The position numbers were made by a program, and so were the translations under genes. A stretch of DNA of 64,000 nucleotides, from positions 1 through 64,000 of the forward strand of contig NZ_CGIH01000013.1 of NCBI RefSeq assembly GCF_000983115.1, given 5' to 3'. Shown here piece after piece: positions 16,749-26,253 of this stretch. The notes below the pieces were generated by a model. It did not search any database. It saw nothing but the letters and a program-made list of their open reading frames with translations, and had not been told where the DNA came from. This DNA comes from Syntrophomonas zehnderi OL-4. Lineage in GTDB: Bacteria; Bacillota; Syntrophomonadia; Syntrophomonadales; Syntrophomonadaceae. How positions within the stretch are numbered: the first letter of the stretch is position 1; each line of letters starts with the position of its first letter.

Positions 16749-18428
16749 ATGAGAATGAAAAATATACTGATCGCCAACCGGGGGGAGATAGCGATTCGTA
16801 TTGCCCGGGCCGCAGCTGATCTGGGTCTGGGGGCCGTAGCCGTGTATTCGGCTGATGATGATCGTTCTTTGCACCGGCGGATAGCCGACCGGAGTTATGC
16901 TTTAACAGGCAGGGGAGCAGGAGCCTACCTGGATCTGGAACAGATTATAATTGCTGCCAAGGACACAAACTGTGATGCGATTCATCCCGGCTACGGATTC
17001 TTAAGTGAAAATGCAACTTTTGCCCGACGCTGTGCAGAAGAAGGATTAACCTTTATCGGACCGAGGCCCGACCTGCTGGAACTGTTTGGAGATAAAACCG
17101 CGGCCCGTTCATTTGCTAAGCGGTGTGGGGTACCTTTGCTCCCCGGAAGTGCAGGGCCGGTGAGTCTCGAGGAAGCCAGGGAATTCTTCTTAACGCTTGG
17201 CAGAGATGCGTCTGTAATGATTAAAGCCACCCTGGGTGGCGGTGGACGAGGCATGCGGCCGGTCTATAAATTGGCTGATCTTGATGAAGCCTATGCCCGT
17301 TGTCAATCGGAAGCCCGTTCGGCATTTGGCCTGGGTGATGTATATATCGAAAAGCTTATTCGCCAACCCAGGCATATTGAAGTTCAGGTTATCGGCGATG
17401 GTAAGCAGGTGATACACTTAGGCGAACGCGATTGTACCATGCAGCGGCGTAGTCAGAAAATCATTGAAGTGGCCCCGTCTAAGGCCTTAACGCCGCAGCT
17501 CCGGGACAAGATTACCACTGCTGCCCTACGTCTGGCTCAGGAGGCCCATTTCCTCAGCCTGGGCACTATTGAGTTTTTGTTGGAAGGAAACGGCGGGGAC
17601 GAAGCGTTATTCGCTTTTATGGAAGTCAATCCCCGCCTGCAAGTTGAGCATACTATAACTGAAGAAATAACCGGGATTGATCTGGTTAGAGCGCAGATTG
17701 AGATTGCCGCCGGAAAATCACTGGCAGAACTCGGCTTAACAGATGACGTTCCCCGACCTCGCTGTTATGCAATGCAACTGCGTATCAATATGGAAACAAT
17801 TGATTCAACCGGCCTCGCCAATCCAACGACCGGTACCTTGAATAGCTACGAGATACCCTCGGGACCGGGGATCAGGGTAGATGGATATGGTTACAATGGT
17901 TACACCAACAATCCGGCTTTTGATTCGTTGTTGGCTAAATTAATCGTTACTTCACGCTCACCGCATTATCAGGACGTGGTCACGAAGGCCTACCGGGCTC
18001 TGCAAGAATTTAAGATTGAAGGTATTGAAACCAATATCCCTTTCCTGCTTAACCTATTACGCAGGCCGGAGATGCTTGAAAATAATTACCATACCCGCTT
18101 TATAGAAGAAAATGCCAGTGAACTGGTATCTGCTGACAGGCCGGTCGAGGATTTTTCTGCCTCCAACCCTTCGACAGCTCCTGAGGGGACAGTTGCGCTT
18201 AAAGCCCCGGTGTTGGGGCGAATCGTTGATATCGCTGTAAATGTCGGGGATCTGGTGACTGAAGGGCAGATTGTTGTTGTAATGGAAGCGATGAAGATGG
18301 AATACGAAGTTCAGGCTGAGCAGAGCGGCTATGTAATGGCAGTCAATGTGGTTCAGGATGATGTGGTCTCCTCCGGTGATCCGCTAATTTTTATTGCGGC
18401 GGCGGATAGATTCAGGCATGTAAGCTGA
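16749..18428 (+). CDS. Biotin carboxylase fused to biotin carboxyl carrier domain
   Basis: 559 aa. ATP-grasp biotin carboxylase (residues 1-450: NILIANRGEIAIRIARA, ATLGGGGRGMRPV, ERDCTMQRRSQK, MEVNPRLQVEHT) followed by a linker and a biotinyl domain with the EAMKMEY motif near the C-terminus. This is the alpha-type architecture of acyl-CoA or pyruvate-type carboxylases lacking its own carboxyltransferase. The partner could be the carboxyltransferase at 33306-34919, which shares a palindromic operator. Starts at 16749 or 16755 are both possible; the AAGGAGGGGAGG stretch serves either. A long leader (about 230 bases) with a stem at 16597-16604/16642-16649 precedes it. Confidence 0.9.
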   Translation: MRMKNILIANRGEIAIRIARAAADLGLGAVAVYSADDDRSLHRRIADRSYALTGRGAGAYLDLEQIIIAAKDTNCDAIHPGYGFLSENATFARRCAEEGLTFIGPRPDLLELFGDKTAARSFAKRCGVPLLPGSAGPVSLEEAREFFLTLGRDASVMIKATLGGGGRGMRPVYKLADLDEAYARCQSEARSAFGLGDVYIEKLIRQPRHIEVQVIGDGKQVIHLGERDCTMQRRSQKIIEVAPSKALTPQLRDKITTAALRLAQEAHFLSLGTIEFLLEGNGGDEALFAFMEVNPRLQVEHTITEEITGIDLVRAQIEIAAGKSLAELGLTDDVPRPRCYAMQLRINMETIDSTGLANPTTGTLNSYEIPSGPGIRVDGYGYNGYTNNPAFDSLLAKLIVTSRSPHYQDVVTKAYRALQEFKIEGIETNIPFLLNLLRRPEMLENNYHTRFIEENASELVSADRPVEDFSASNPSTAPEGTVALKAPVLGRIVDIAVNVGDLVTEGQIVVVMEAMKMEYEVQAEQSGYVMAVNVVQDDVVSSGDPLIFIAAADRFRHVS

Positions 18429-18438
18429 ATCCTTCCCG

Positions 18439-18473
18439 GCTGCTCCCCGGAATACCGGTTTGCGGGGGGCAGC
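18439..18473. terminator. Bidirectional hairpin between convergent genes
   Basis: Stem GCTGCTCCCCG/CGGGGGGCAGC between the biotin carboxylase stop and the end of the convergent glycosyltransferase. No T run, so the terminator function is moderate. Confidence 0.5.
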
Positions 18474-19496
18474 TTAGGGGTGTTTTTTCTGTTCAAGTAT
18501 CATTTGATAAACTTTAATATATTCTTCAACCATATGTTCCTGGCTGAAGTTTTTTTCTACCCAGCGGCGGCAATCGATGCGTTGGAGCAGGCTGATGCTG
18601 GCGAGTCGATTAACGGCTGCGTTAACATCTTCTACCAGGAATCCGCTCATACCGTCCTGAATAACTTCCGGCATGGAGCCGCGGGGGAAAGCTATGACCG
18701 GGGTGCCGCAGGCCTGGGCTTCTATAACACTAAGCCCGAAAGGCTCGTTAAAATTTATGGGATGCAGCAAGGCATAGGCTCCTCCCAAGAGCTTATTTCT
18801 TTGTTCAGGGCCGACTGATCCCAAATAAACAATTTTATCTTCTTCAAGATGTGGGGCCACAAAATGATTATAGTAGTCCTGATCTTGTATTATCCCGGCT
18901 ATCAATAAAGGCATGCCGCAGCGGCGGGCTATTTCAATGGCTTCCGCCGTGCCCTTGTCCCGATGGATACGCCCCAAATAGAGCAGATATGAACCGGTCT
19001 CAGGCTGAAAGGTGAATTTATCAAGATCTATGCCGTGGTAAACATTGGCTATATAATCAAGTTCGGGATGACGGTCGGCATAACTGATGGACACATAGTG
19101 GGTATAACCGTTATATCTGCGATAAACCGGAATGATACGTGGTGAAGAAAAACCATGGATGGTGGTAACGAGCGGGGTTTTAACTAAACGGCTGTATGAA
19201 AGCGGCAAAAAATCATAATTGTTATGGATTATATCAAATTTATGCGCACTCTCAAAAAGATGCGCAATATGCAGGCACTCCCATACTTTAGGATCCAAAT
19301 CCCGATCTTCTTCATAGGCATGCGGACAGACCCATTCCAAATGGCCGCTGGTGTAGGAATCGCCGGTTGCAAAAAGGGTAACCTGAAGCCCCTTTTGGGT
19401 TAAACCTTCCGCCAGCATGGATACAATCGTTTCCCAGGGCCCGTAATGCAGGGGTGGGGTTCGCCAGGCGATGGGGGAGAGAAGTGCTATTTTCAT
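18474..19496 (-). CDS. Glycosyltransferase family 4 protein
   Basis: 340 aa, GT-B fold retaining glycosyltransferase. N-terminal MKIALLSPIAWRTPP with the acceptor-domain signature HYGPWE, and the C-terminal nucleotide-sugar site LYLGRIHRDKGTAEAIEIA and EPFGLSVIEAQACGTPVIA (E-x7-E motif). Soluble or peripherally membrane bound. The subfamily is that of short mannosyl/glucosyl transferases often found alone; the acceptor is unknown. The last residues overlap the inferred hairpin. No operon partner. Confidence 0.85.
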   Translation of the reverse strand: MKIALLSPIAWRTPPLHYGPWETIVSMLAEGLTQKGLQVTLFATGDSYTSGHLEWVCPHAYEEDRDLDPKVWECLHIAHLFESAHKFDIIHNNYDFLPLSYSRLVKTPLVTTIHGFSSPRIIPVYRRYNGYTHYVSISYADRHPELDYIANVYHGIDLDKFTFQPETGSYLLYLGRIHRDKGTAEAIEIARRCGMPLLIAGIIQDQDYYNHFVAPHLEEDKIVYLGSVGPEQRNKLLGGAYALLHPINFNEPFGLSVIEAQACGTPVIAFPRGSMPEVIQDGMSGFLVEDVNAAVNRLASISLLQRIDCRRWVEKNFSQEHMVEEYIKVYQMILEQKKHP

Positions 19497-19619
19497 CTAT
19501 CAATTATTCCTTTCCTGATAATCCCCGGCTTGCCCAAACGTTATGGGATACTAACCCCAGGTGTTGTCTATACTTTTGCCAAAAAACAGTTTTTCTATAC
19601 CGAGCGATTATTGGGTGTA

Positions 19620-20696
19620 TTAAAGGTTGGAAGGTATGGATGCCTGCTTTTCGGGTTCTGCCTTGACCATTGCTGCAAATACATAGCCTCCCTCTACCTT
19701 TAACATTAGTTTAATAGGAAAGTCTTGATTGTTTCGGAATTTAAAATCAGCACTGCCCCAGGAGATGGTAGCATCCCGCCCCGGAGGTGCATATGCCACC
19801 CGCATGGAATGGGGATAGCGTTCCAGAACCTGCAGGCCCGCTTCCAGGACTGCATTATAGATGGTGCTGGAGGTCTGGCATATGCCTCCCCCTATACCTG
19901 TGACCACTTTTTGACCGGCAAATATTTTGGCATCCCGGTAGCCGCTTTGAGCAGTGCGAGGCCCAACGGTTTGGTTAAAGGAGAACACCCCACCCGGAGG
20001 CAACACCGTATTGTTTATTTTGGATGATGATAACAAAACATTTGTTGTTCTTCCGGGCGATTTATCAATCAGACGGGTAAAATAACCCGTTATGACAGAT
20101 TCTCCTTTCCATAATTCAGTCAATCCAGGTACGGTAAGTATATTTCCCCAGGTGGGCAAAGAATTATAATCAACCGTAACGGCTGGTTGGGCAGGGATTG
20201 GCTGCCCCGGGGCCAGCGGCTCATAACCGGGACTGTTAAGATACACACAGCGTCCGGCTTCATCATATATCACTGTGTAATCCAGGATTTCTGCAAGCGA
20301 GCGCAGGGGCAAAAACAGGGTGCCGTCCGCAGCTGTAAAAGGAGCTATTTCAAGCTCCTGAGGTAAGGAGTTGACCAGCATGATATCTTGAGCGGGGAAA
20401 AGCTGGATACGCTTTCCTTCGCATATCAAAACGAGTTCGCCTGCCGTTCCCCATTCACTCTGGCAGGGGAAGATGGTCTGCGCGGTTGGCAGGGAAATAA
20501 CGGCACGACCCGAGACTAATTGGAGAGTGTTTTCTTCTGGATTAGCCTCTGCTCCATCAACAATCAGTCGGATAGGAGGGTGGCTGTTCAAGGCATCAAT
20601 GCCATTGGCAACGTCCTGCCCATAGGCAGATGAATTTGAGAACCCAAGCAGGCATACCATTAAAATTAAAGAAACTAAAAAAGTTAAAATACGCAC
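19620..20696 (-). CDS. Secreted VanW-family protein with copper amine oxidase-like N domain
   Basis: 358 aa. A signal peptide (MRILTFLVSLILMVCLLGF, cleavage near residue 26) is followed by a copper amine oxidase N-terminal-like stalk (about 60-155; FLPLRSLAEILDYTVIYD) and a VanW domain (about 205-335; GVFSFNQTVGPRT, GGGICQTSSTIYNAV, SMRVAYAPPGRDATI). VanW-like domains are common in Firmicute cell-surface proteins; they are thought to act on or bind the cell wall, without a proven reaction. Stand-alone gene with its own 5' region. Confidence 0.83.
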   Translation of the reverse strand: MRILTFLVSLILMVCLLGFSNSSAYGQDVANGIDALNSHPPIRLIVDGAEANPEENTLQLVSGRAVISLPTAQTIFPCQSEWGTAGELVLICEGKRIQLFPAQDIMLVNSLPQELEIAPFTAADGTLFLPLRSLAEILDYTVIYDEAGRCVYLNSPGYEPLAPGQPIPAQPAVTVDYNSLPTWGNILTVPGLTELWKGESVITGYFTRLIDKSPGRTTNVLLSSSKINNTVLPPGGVFSFNQTVGPRTAQSGYRDAKIFAGQKVVTGIGGGICQTSSTIYNAVLEAGLQVLERYPHSMRVAYAPPGRDATISWGSADFKFRNNQDFPIKLMLKVEGGYVFAAMVKAEPEKQASIPSNL

Positions 20697-21015
20697 GATT
20701 ATCTACTCCACTCCTTAGCTTGAAATTGCAGCCAACCCTGCAAGACAGATGGAGACAATCAGCCACAAAGACTGGATCTTTTCGGGTCAGCTGCTGCTAT
20801 ATTCATATGCCCGGAGATAGGAATTGATTACTGATAAGGTAGAAATAAAAACGCCAGCAGCCTGCATAGATGGAAATATCTTATAGGAAACGCTAAACTA
20901 ATAATAGTAACAGGGTATCGGAACCGGAATCAGCTGGATCGTACATTCAAATCGTATTTTTATTTTCTGCCCGGTATTTTAATAAGCAGCGGCTTTTTTA
21001 AAAGGAGGAATTACT
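20697..21015. other. Divergent promoter region between VanW and CoA-transferase genes
   Basis: About 320 bases with no gene. A weak GC-containing hairpin followed by TTTTTT lies near 20985-21000 just before the ribosome binding site of the CoA-transferase. No convincing promoter pair was identified. Confidence 0.4.
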
Positions 21016-22374
21016 TTGGCCAGAACATACCATCAAGAGTATCAGGAAAAACTGATTAGTGCTGAAAAGGCAGCGGGATTAGTTAATAGCGGGGACAAGC
21101 TTCTTTATGCGGTTTTTTTAGGACGGCCGGTCGATTTTGATCTGGCTCTGGCTCAACGCAAAGAGGAACTCTGGGATGTACAGATAACGCAGTCGGCGGG
21201 CAATGTTCCCGGCAGCAGTAATAGTCCCTGGGTTGATCCCAGTAAGGAGCATTTTATCTCCAATAGTTGGTTTTTCGATGGAATCGACCGCAAATTACAC
21301 GATCAGAACCTAATGTATTATAATCCGGTTCAATTCGGGCAACTGCAGGATATAATCGCCAGTGATCTGTTTCCCTACGATATTTATGTTCAAAAGGTCA
21401 GTCCCATGGATGAACATGGATTTTTTTCATTTGGTCTGGCCAATGTGAACAGTCTGGAATCCTGTCTGGGTGCGAATACGGTTATATTGGAAGTGAATGA
21501 GAATATGCCCCGGGTGCCGGGCGGATCGGAGGATTCCATACATATATCCATGGTAGATTATATAATAGAAAGCAGCCATACGCCTTTGTCGGTTTTGCCG
21601 CCTGCGCGTGAAGCCTCGGCAGCTGATAAAGCGATAGCCGAGTTACTGCTGCCGGAAATTCCAGACCGGGCCTGCCTGCAGCTAGGTATTGGGGCTCTGC
21701 CTAACCTACTGGGAGACCTGCTCTGTGAATCAGATCTTAAGGATCTGGGTATTCATACCGAAATATTCGTTGATTCAATGGTAAAACTATTTGAAACCGG
21801 GATTGTCACCAACAAATATAAAACAACGGATCGCTGCAAAATGGCCTTCACCTTTTCCCTAGGTTCGCGGGAGATGTATGATTTTATGCATGAAAATCCA
21901 TTGATGGCTAGTCACTGCGGCCGTTATACTAATAATTCCCGTATAATTGCCTTAAATGATAATTTTATTTCCATCAATAATACCGTAATGGTAGATCTTT
22001 TCAGCCAGGCCTGTTCGGAAAGCAATGGTCCCCGCCAAATATCGGGTACCGGAGGACAACTCGATTTTATTAACGGTGCTTGGCATTCCCGGGGCGGCAA
22101 GAGTTTTCTGTGCCTGAACAGCTGCTATACCGACAAAGAGGGCCGGATTAAATCTCGAATCGTGCCGACCCTACCGCCCGGAAGTATCGTTACCACTGCC
22201 CGTACCTTCATTGACTATCTGGCTACAGAGTACGGCAAGGTACAGCTGAAAGGCAAATCGACCTGGCAGAGGGCAGAACTGTTAATAAGCATTGCCCATC
22301 CACAGTTCAGAGATGAATTGGTCCAAGCAGCAGCGGCTATGAAAATATGGCGCAGAAGCAATAAAATTGAATAA
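21016..22374 (+). CDS. Acetyl-CoA hydrolase/transferase family CoA-transferase (copy 1)
   Basis: 452 aa, cytosolic class I CoA-transferase of the acetyl-CoA hydrolase / 4-hydroxybutyrate CoA-transferase / butyrate:acetyl-CoA transferase type. Visible features: LEVNENMPRVPGGSEDSIHIS, LQLGIGALPNLLG, HTEIFVDSMVKL and the CoA-loop ISGTGGQLDFINGA. In syntrophic butyrate oxidisers such enzymes activate butyrate with acetyl-CoA. It is a close paralogue of 62246-63580 (both end with IWRRSNK). Start TTG with AAAGGAGG 7 bases upstream. Both paralogues lie within several kb of hydrogenase genes. Confidence 0.88.
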   Translation: MARTYHQEYQEKLISAEKAAGLVNSGDKLLYAVFLGRPVDFDLALAQRKEELWDVQITQSAGNVPGSSNSPWVDPSKEHFISNSWFFDGIDRKLHDQNLMYYNPVQFGQLQDIIASDLFPYDIYVQKVSPMDEHGFFSFGLANVNSLESCLGANTVILEVNENMPRVPGGSEDSIHISMVDYIIESSHTPLSVLPPAREASAADKAIAELLLPEIPDRACLQLGIGALPNLLGDLLCESDLKDLGIHTEIFVDSMVKLFETGIVTNKYKTTDRCKMAFTFSLGSREMYDFMHENPLMASHCGRYTNNSRIIALNDNFISINNTVMVDLFSQACSESNGPRQISGTGGQLDFINGAWHSRGGKSFLCLNSCYTDKEGRIKSRIVPTLPPGSIVTTARTFIDYLATEYGKVQLKGKSTWQRAELLISIAHPQFRDELVQAAAAMKIWRRSNKIE

Positions 22375-22683
22375 ATAAGCCCTTATATTTTATATTGCTT
22401 TTTTGGAACTCAAAAGAAGCTGATTTTATAAACGAGATTAAATCAACCGGCACTTAACTTGCATAATGATCATGAGTACAATATATAATCTACTGATTGG
22501 AAATGTTAATTAACCGCAAGCATCGCAACTATATGGTATAATTATTAGAATTGCGTTAATGCGGTAATAAGGATTTAAACCGTGGCTTAAATCTCTGCTT
22601 ATTTATTCGTCCACCGGGCAATGAGAACTCATCTACCGCCATTTTAATATATAGTTACGCTCAATCAAAGGAGGAAAACATTT
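22375..22683 (+). other. Long 5' region of the DEAD-box helicase gene
   Basis: About 310 AT-rich bases. A TATAAT at 22537-22542 could be a -10 element, leaving a leader of some 135 bases, which is common for cold-shock type helicases. The -35 is poor. No gene seen. Confidence 0.4.
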
Positions 22684-24264
22684 TTGCATACCCATACATT
22701 CAATAGCATGGGACTTAAGCCCAGATTGCTGCAAACGATAGCAACCAAAGGATTTGAAAAACCGACTCCAATACAGATTCTGTCTATTCCCTCGGCACTG
22801 GCCGGACGGGATGTTATGGGACAGGCGCAGACCGGTACGGGTAAGACGGCCGCATTTGGGATACCGATGTTGAACAATATGGTTCCAGGTGGTGGATTAC
22901 AGGGATTGGTAGTCTGTCCTACCCGGGAATTGGCTGTGCAGGTGGCCGGGGAAATAAACTCCCTGGGCAGAGGCATGAATCTAAAGGCTATGGCTGTTTA
23001 TGGCGGGCAATCCATGGAACTGCAAATCAGGGCTTTAAGCCGAAAGCCGGAAATGATAGTCGGGACTCCGGGACGACTGATGGATCATATGGAGCGTGGT
23101 AATATAAATCTTGCCCAACTTTCTTTTGTGGTTCTGGATGAGGCAGACGAAATGCTGGACATGGGATTTTTGCCTGATATAGAAAAAATCCTGGAGCAAT
23201 GTCCTAAGGAGCGCCAAACCTTTCTTTTTTCTGCGACTTTGGACGAAGATATTCAAATACTGGGCAGAAAATTCATGGTTGATCCTGAACTTATAGTGGT
23301 AGAATCACCGGAGCTGACCGTACCTCTAACCGAGCAATATTATTATGAGGTCAGCCCTCGCCATAAAATTGAAACCATATGTCGTATCATCGATGTAGAT
23401 CGTCCTTCGGTTAGCTTGATATTCTGCCGAACCAAAAAGGGTGTAGATCAATTGGCCGGGGCTCTTAACCATCGGGGCTATGCTGCGGATGCCCTGCACG
23501 GTGATATGTCTCAGCGCGAACGGGACAGCGTAATGGAACGTTTCCGCAAAGGACATATCTCCATACTGGTAGCAACCGACCTGGCCGCCCGGGGGCTCGA
23601 TATTGATATGGTAACCCATGTGTTTAATTTTGATATCCCCGAGGATCCGGACAGCTATGTGCATAGAATTGGCAGAACCGGAAGGGCTGGTCGGGACGGG
23701 GTTGCCATCACAATGGTGGAGCCCCGGCAGATCAAACAACTAAGGGTTATCGAGCATCACATCGGTAAAAAAATCTGCCGCCGCTCCCTCCCCTCCCTGA
23801 AGGATGCCATGGCAAGCAGACAGAGATTGCTTACCACCCGGCTAATGGAAGCAAGTCACGGGGATTTGAGTATCTATCAAAGTATTGCCGGTGAATTGAT
23901 TCAACAAAACGATCCGCATACTATGTTGGCAGCTGCACTAAAACTGCTGGCGGATGGGGAGCCGGCCTTGGAATTGGCTGAGGTTGAAATCATTAATGCC
24001 GACACGGCTCATGTAGAATTACCGGTAGGAAAAATGCAGGGCATGCATCCACGGCGGCTGGTAGAATTCCTGACCGCAAATACTTCGCTGACCCCCAGGC
24101 AGGTAGGGGATATCGAGATTCAGAGTAATACCACTTATGTGGAAGTGCCTGTGACAAAGATAGATGAGGTTTACGAAGCATTCAAAAAATATGAGAGTAA
24201 ACGTAAAAACAACCGTTCCCGCTTAGGCCTGCCCAAAACCGATCGTAATAAAAGGGCCAACTAA
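22684..24264 (+). CDS. DEAD-box ATP-dependent RNA helicase with DbpA-type RNA-binding domain
   Basis: 526 aa. Helicase core with Q motif (FEKPTPIQ), Walker A AQTGTGKT, PTRELAVQ, GTPGRL, DEAD box LDEADEMLD, SAT, ARGLDI and HRIGRTGRAG. The C-terminal 90 residues (VELPVGKMQGMHPRRLVEFL..., TYVEVPVTK) match the DbpA RRM-like domain that binds 23S rRNA hairpin 92, and a basic tail follows. Likely roles are ribosome assembly and mRNA turnover. Start TTG with AAAGGAGG upstream. Monocistronic. Confidence 0.93.
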   Translation: MHTHTFNSMGLKPRLLQTIATKGFEKPTPIQILSIPSALAGRDVMGQAQTGTGKTAAFGIPMLNNMVPGGGLQGLVVCPTRELAVQVAGEINSLGRGMNLKAMAVYGGQSMELQIRALSRKPEMIVGTPGRLMDHMERGNINLAQLSFVVLDEADEMLDMGFLPDIEKILEQCPKERQTFLFSATLDEDIQILGRKFMVDPELIVVESPELTVPLTEQYYYEVSPRHKIETICRIIDVDRPSVSLIFCRTKKGVDQLAGALNHRGYAADALHGDMSQRERDSVMERFRKGHISILVATDLAARGLDIDMVTHVFNFDIPEDPDSYVHRIGRTGRAGRDGVAITMVEPRQIKQLRVIEHHIGKKICRRSLPSLKDAMASRQRLLTTRLMEASHGDLSIYQSIAGELIQQNDPHTMLAAALKLLADGEPALELAEVEIINADTAHVELPVGKMQGMHPRRLVEFLTANTSLTPRQVGDIEIQSNTTYVEVPVTKIDEVYEAFKKYESKRKNNRSRLGLPKTDRNKRAN

Positions 24265-24279
24265 GTTCGGTTAATGAAA

Positions 24280-24294
24280 AATAGACACAGATAA
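24280..24294 (+). repeat. Dispersed motif AATAGACACAGATAA (copy 1)
   Basis: Identical 15-mers occur at 38195-38209 and 61186-61200, always shortly after a stop codon. One-base variants on the other strand are at 26956-26970 and near 56549-56560. Nearby, a 16-bp perfect palindrome (GGAAGCTATAGCTTCC, 24358-24373) has a degenerate counterpart downstream of the copy at 38195. Confidence 0.6.
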
Positions 24295-24475
24295 ATGCGG
24301 CAGCCTAAATTTTGCCCCGACAATTTGCAGGGAAGGCCTTTGCAGCTCCGATGCAGCGGAAGCTATAGCTTCCGGTGGGAAACTAAAGCTTCCCCATTTG
24401 CCAGCACGTAACCATTTTCATGTGTGTTTGTACCCTGCGGGCATGAGGGGTTGGTAGTATAATGAAATTAAGATA

Positions 24476-24595
24476 TTGCATAATTCAAAAAACAACAAAA
24501 GATGCTTTGGAAAGCACAATATATAGCTCTCTCATATTCCTGAGGCTACTATATATTGATCGTCTTTTTGGAAAGAGTTAATTATGCAAAACTCT
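24476..24595 (+). ncRNA. Possible structured leader RNA upstream of FetAB-like genes
   Basis: Nested complementary segments: TTGCATAATT (24476-24485) with AATTATGCAA (24580-24589) encloses a hairpin TGCTTTGGAAAGCA (24503-24516) and a second stem AATATATAG/CTATATATT (24518-24526/24549-24557). An alternative hairpin AGAGTT.../AACTCT (24575-24595) competes with the closing stem. A terminator follows at 24609. The arrangement resembles a small riboswitch or attenuator, but no known class is recognised. Confidence 0.4.
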
Positions 24596-24608
24596 CAAAT
24601 ACAAATTT

Positions 24609-24633
24609 AAACAAGTGCTTATGGCACTTGTTT
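24609..24633 (+). terminator. Terminator-like hairpin upstream of FetA-like gene
   Basis: AAACAAGTGC/GCACTTGTTT, a perfect 10-bp stem with a 5-base loop, followed by a short T/A-rich stretch. It lies about 120 bases before the ABC ATPase gene. Confidence 0.6.
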
Positions 24634-24754
24634 ATTAATTCTGGGTTCTAAAAACCCGCCGGGCCAGAGAGGTTATGAAAACATCATTTTTTTAAAAAAT
24701 TGGGATAATAATAAAATGCTCCCATAGGTAAATAAAGAGAAAGGGGAGAGGAAT

Positions 24755-25399
24755 ATGCAGTTACTAATGGAATTCAAGGATCTCACCCGTCGTTTCGAGC
24801 GGGACGATTATTTTTTGCAGGCATCAGGTTCACTGTCAGAGAATGAGACCCTGGCTGTACGGGGGCCTTCCGGTTCGGGAAAGTCCACCCTTTTAAAAAT
24901 TCTGGCGCGCTTGCTGGCTCCAGATACCGGAAATATGTTCTATAAAGGAGAAGCCTATCGACAAATACCCCCGCAAAAATGGCGTCGGGAGATTCAGTAT
25001 TTATCCCAAAAACCAGTCGTTTTTGCCGGGAGTGTACAGGATAATTTACGATTGCCCTTTAACCTAAACTGCAGCCCTCCCCAAATTAATTATTCTCAGG
25101 ATCAAGCCTCAAGTTACCTGGAAGCGGTAGGATTATCCACAGCAATCTTACCACAATCGGCCTCAACTTTGTCTGGAGGAGAAGCTGCCCGCATCGCCCT
25201 GATCAGATCCCTCTTGGTACAGCCTAACATCCTGCTTTTGGACGAACCTACGGCTTACCTTGATGATTCTAGCGCCGGGCAGGTAATTAATTTACTTAAA
25301 ACCTGGCTGGTGGAAAAAGACCAGCGGGCCTTGGTGATCGTATCCCATAAACAGGAGGATATTAAAGGGTTTAACCAGGTAAAGTTTTTGGATTTATAA
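24755..25399 (+). CDS. ABC transporter ATP-binding protein, FetA/YbbL type
   Basis: 214 aa. Walker A GPSGSGKST, Q-loop YLSQKPVVF, signature LSGGEAARIAL and Walker B ILLLDEPTAYLD are present. The short length and the immediate UPF0014 permease downstream (16 bases) identify the FetAB/YbbLM pair, described as an iron exporter in Escherichia coli. GGGGAGAGG precedes the ATG. Likely an iron or other metal efflux system; the upstream structured leader could carry the control. Confidence 0.82.
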   Translation: MQLLMEFKDLTRRFERDDYFLQASGSLSENETLAVRGPSGSGKSTLLKILARLLAPDTGNMFYKGEAYRQIPPQKWRREIQYLSQKPVVFAGSVQDNLRLPFNLNCSPPQINYSQDQASSYLEAVGLSTAILPQSASTLSGGEAARIALIRSLLVQPNILLLDEPTAYLDDSSAGQVINLLKTWLVEKDQRALVIVSHKQEDIKGFNQVKFLDL

Positions 25400-25415
25400 A
25401 ACAAGGGGTGTTAAG

Positions 25416-26210
25416 ATGGATTATTCATATATTCAAATATCCAATACCCAGCTAATTTTCAGTGTCATTCTGGTGTTGATAACCGGCGGGATCGCCACAC
25501 TTTTGAAACTGGGATTGCTGAAATCTTTATTATGGGGAACTATACGGGCTTTTCTGCAGCTTACGATAATCGGTTACGCCCTTACCTTTATTTTTGCCGT
25601 CAATAAGCTGTATATCATAATACCCATTTTGCTCTTGCAATGTTATATAGCTGCCCGTGAGTCCACCAGAAGGATTCACAAAGCCCCGGATAACCCCATG
25701 CTGTTGTCATTTTTAGCCTTAACCGCCTCGACCTTTATCGTAGGTCTGATTGTGGTGATGCTGATTATAAGTCCTCAACCTTTATATTCAGCTCAGGTTA
25801 TGATCCCTATTTTTGGCATGATACTCGGTAATTCTATGAACGGTATTGCTCTTTCTTTAGATCGTATGCTGGCAGAAATCAATGGGCATATAGATCAGGT
25901 GGAACAGCTATTATGTCTGGGGGCTTCACCTTGGGAAGCAATAAAAACCGATATGCAAACGGCTGTTAAAGCAGGTATGACACCAACTATTAATGCTTTG
26001 ATGGTGGTAGGGCTGGTAAGCCTTCCGGGAATGATGACCGGACAAATATTGGCGGGAATGAACCCCCATAGTGCGGTGCGCTATCAATTTGTGGTCATGG
26101 TTATGATGACCGCTGCCGTAGCTATAGGCTGTCTGCTCATGGTCGGTTTGTATTATAAAAAAATCTTTACAGACGATATGGCGATCGTGGAACAGATGCG
26201 CAAAAATTAA
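25416..26210 (+). CDS. FetB/YbbM family (UPF0014) ABC permease
   Basis: 264 aa with about seven membrane helices. The family signatures WGTIRAFLQLTIIGY, RESTRRIHKAPD and MIPIFGMILGNSMNGIALSLDR, and ALMVVGLVSLPGMMTGQILAG are clear. It forms an integral membrane complex with the ATPase encoded just upstream. In Escherichia coli the homologue exports iron under peroxide stress; the substrate here is not proven. Confidence 0.88.
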   Translation: MDYSYIQISNTQLIFSVILVLITGGIATLLKLGLLKSLLWGTIRAFLQLTIIGYALTFIFAVNKLYIIIPILLLQCYIAARESTRRIHKAPDNPMLLSFLALTASTFIVGLIVVMLIISPQPLYSAQVMIPIFGMILGNSMNGIALSLDRMLAEINGHIDQVEQLLCLGASPWEAIKTDMQTAVKAGMTPTINALMVVGLVSLPGMMTGQILAGMNPHSAVRYQFVVMVMMTAAVAIGCLLMVGLYYKKIFTDDMAIVEQMRKN

Positions 26211-26237
26211 GCCGGAGCTTTTATTAAAGCCCCGGCT
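26210..26237 (+). terminator. Hairpin after the FetAB-like operon
   Basis: AGCCGGAGCTT/AAAGCCCCGGCT stem between convergent genes. The T run is missing, so it may only stabilise the 3' end. Confidence 0.5.
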
Positions 26238-26253
26238 CGTTCATAGCCAGGCG

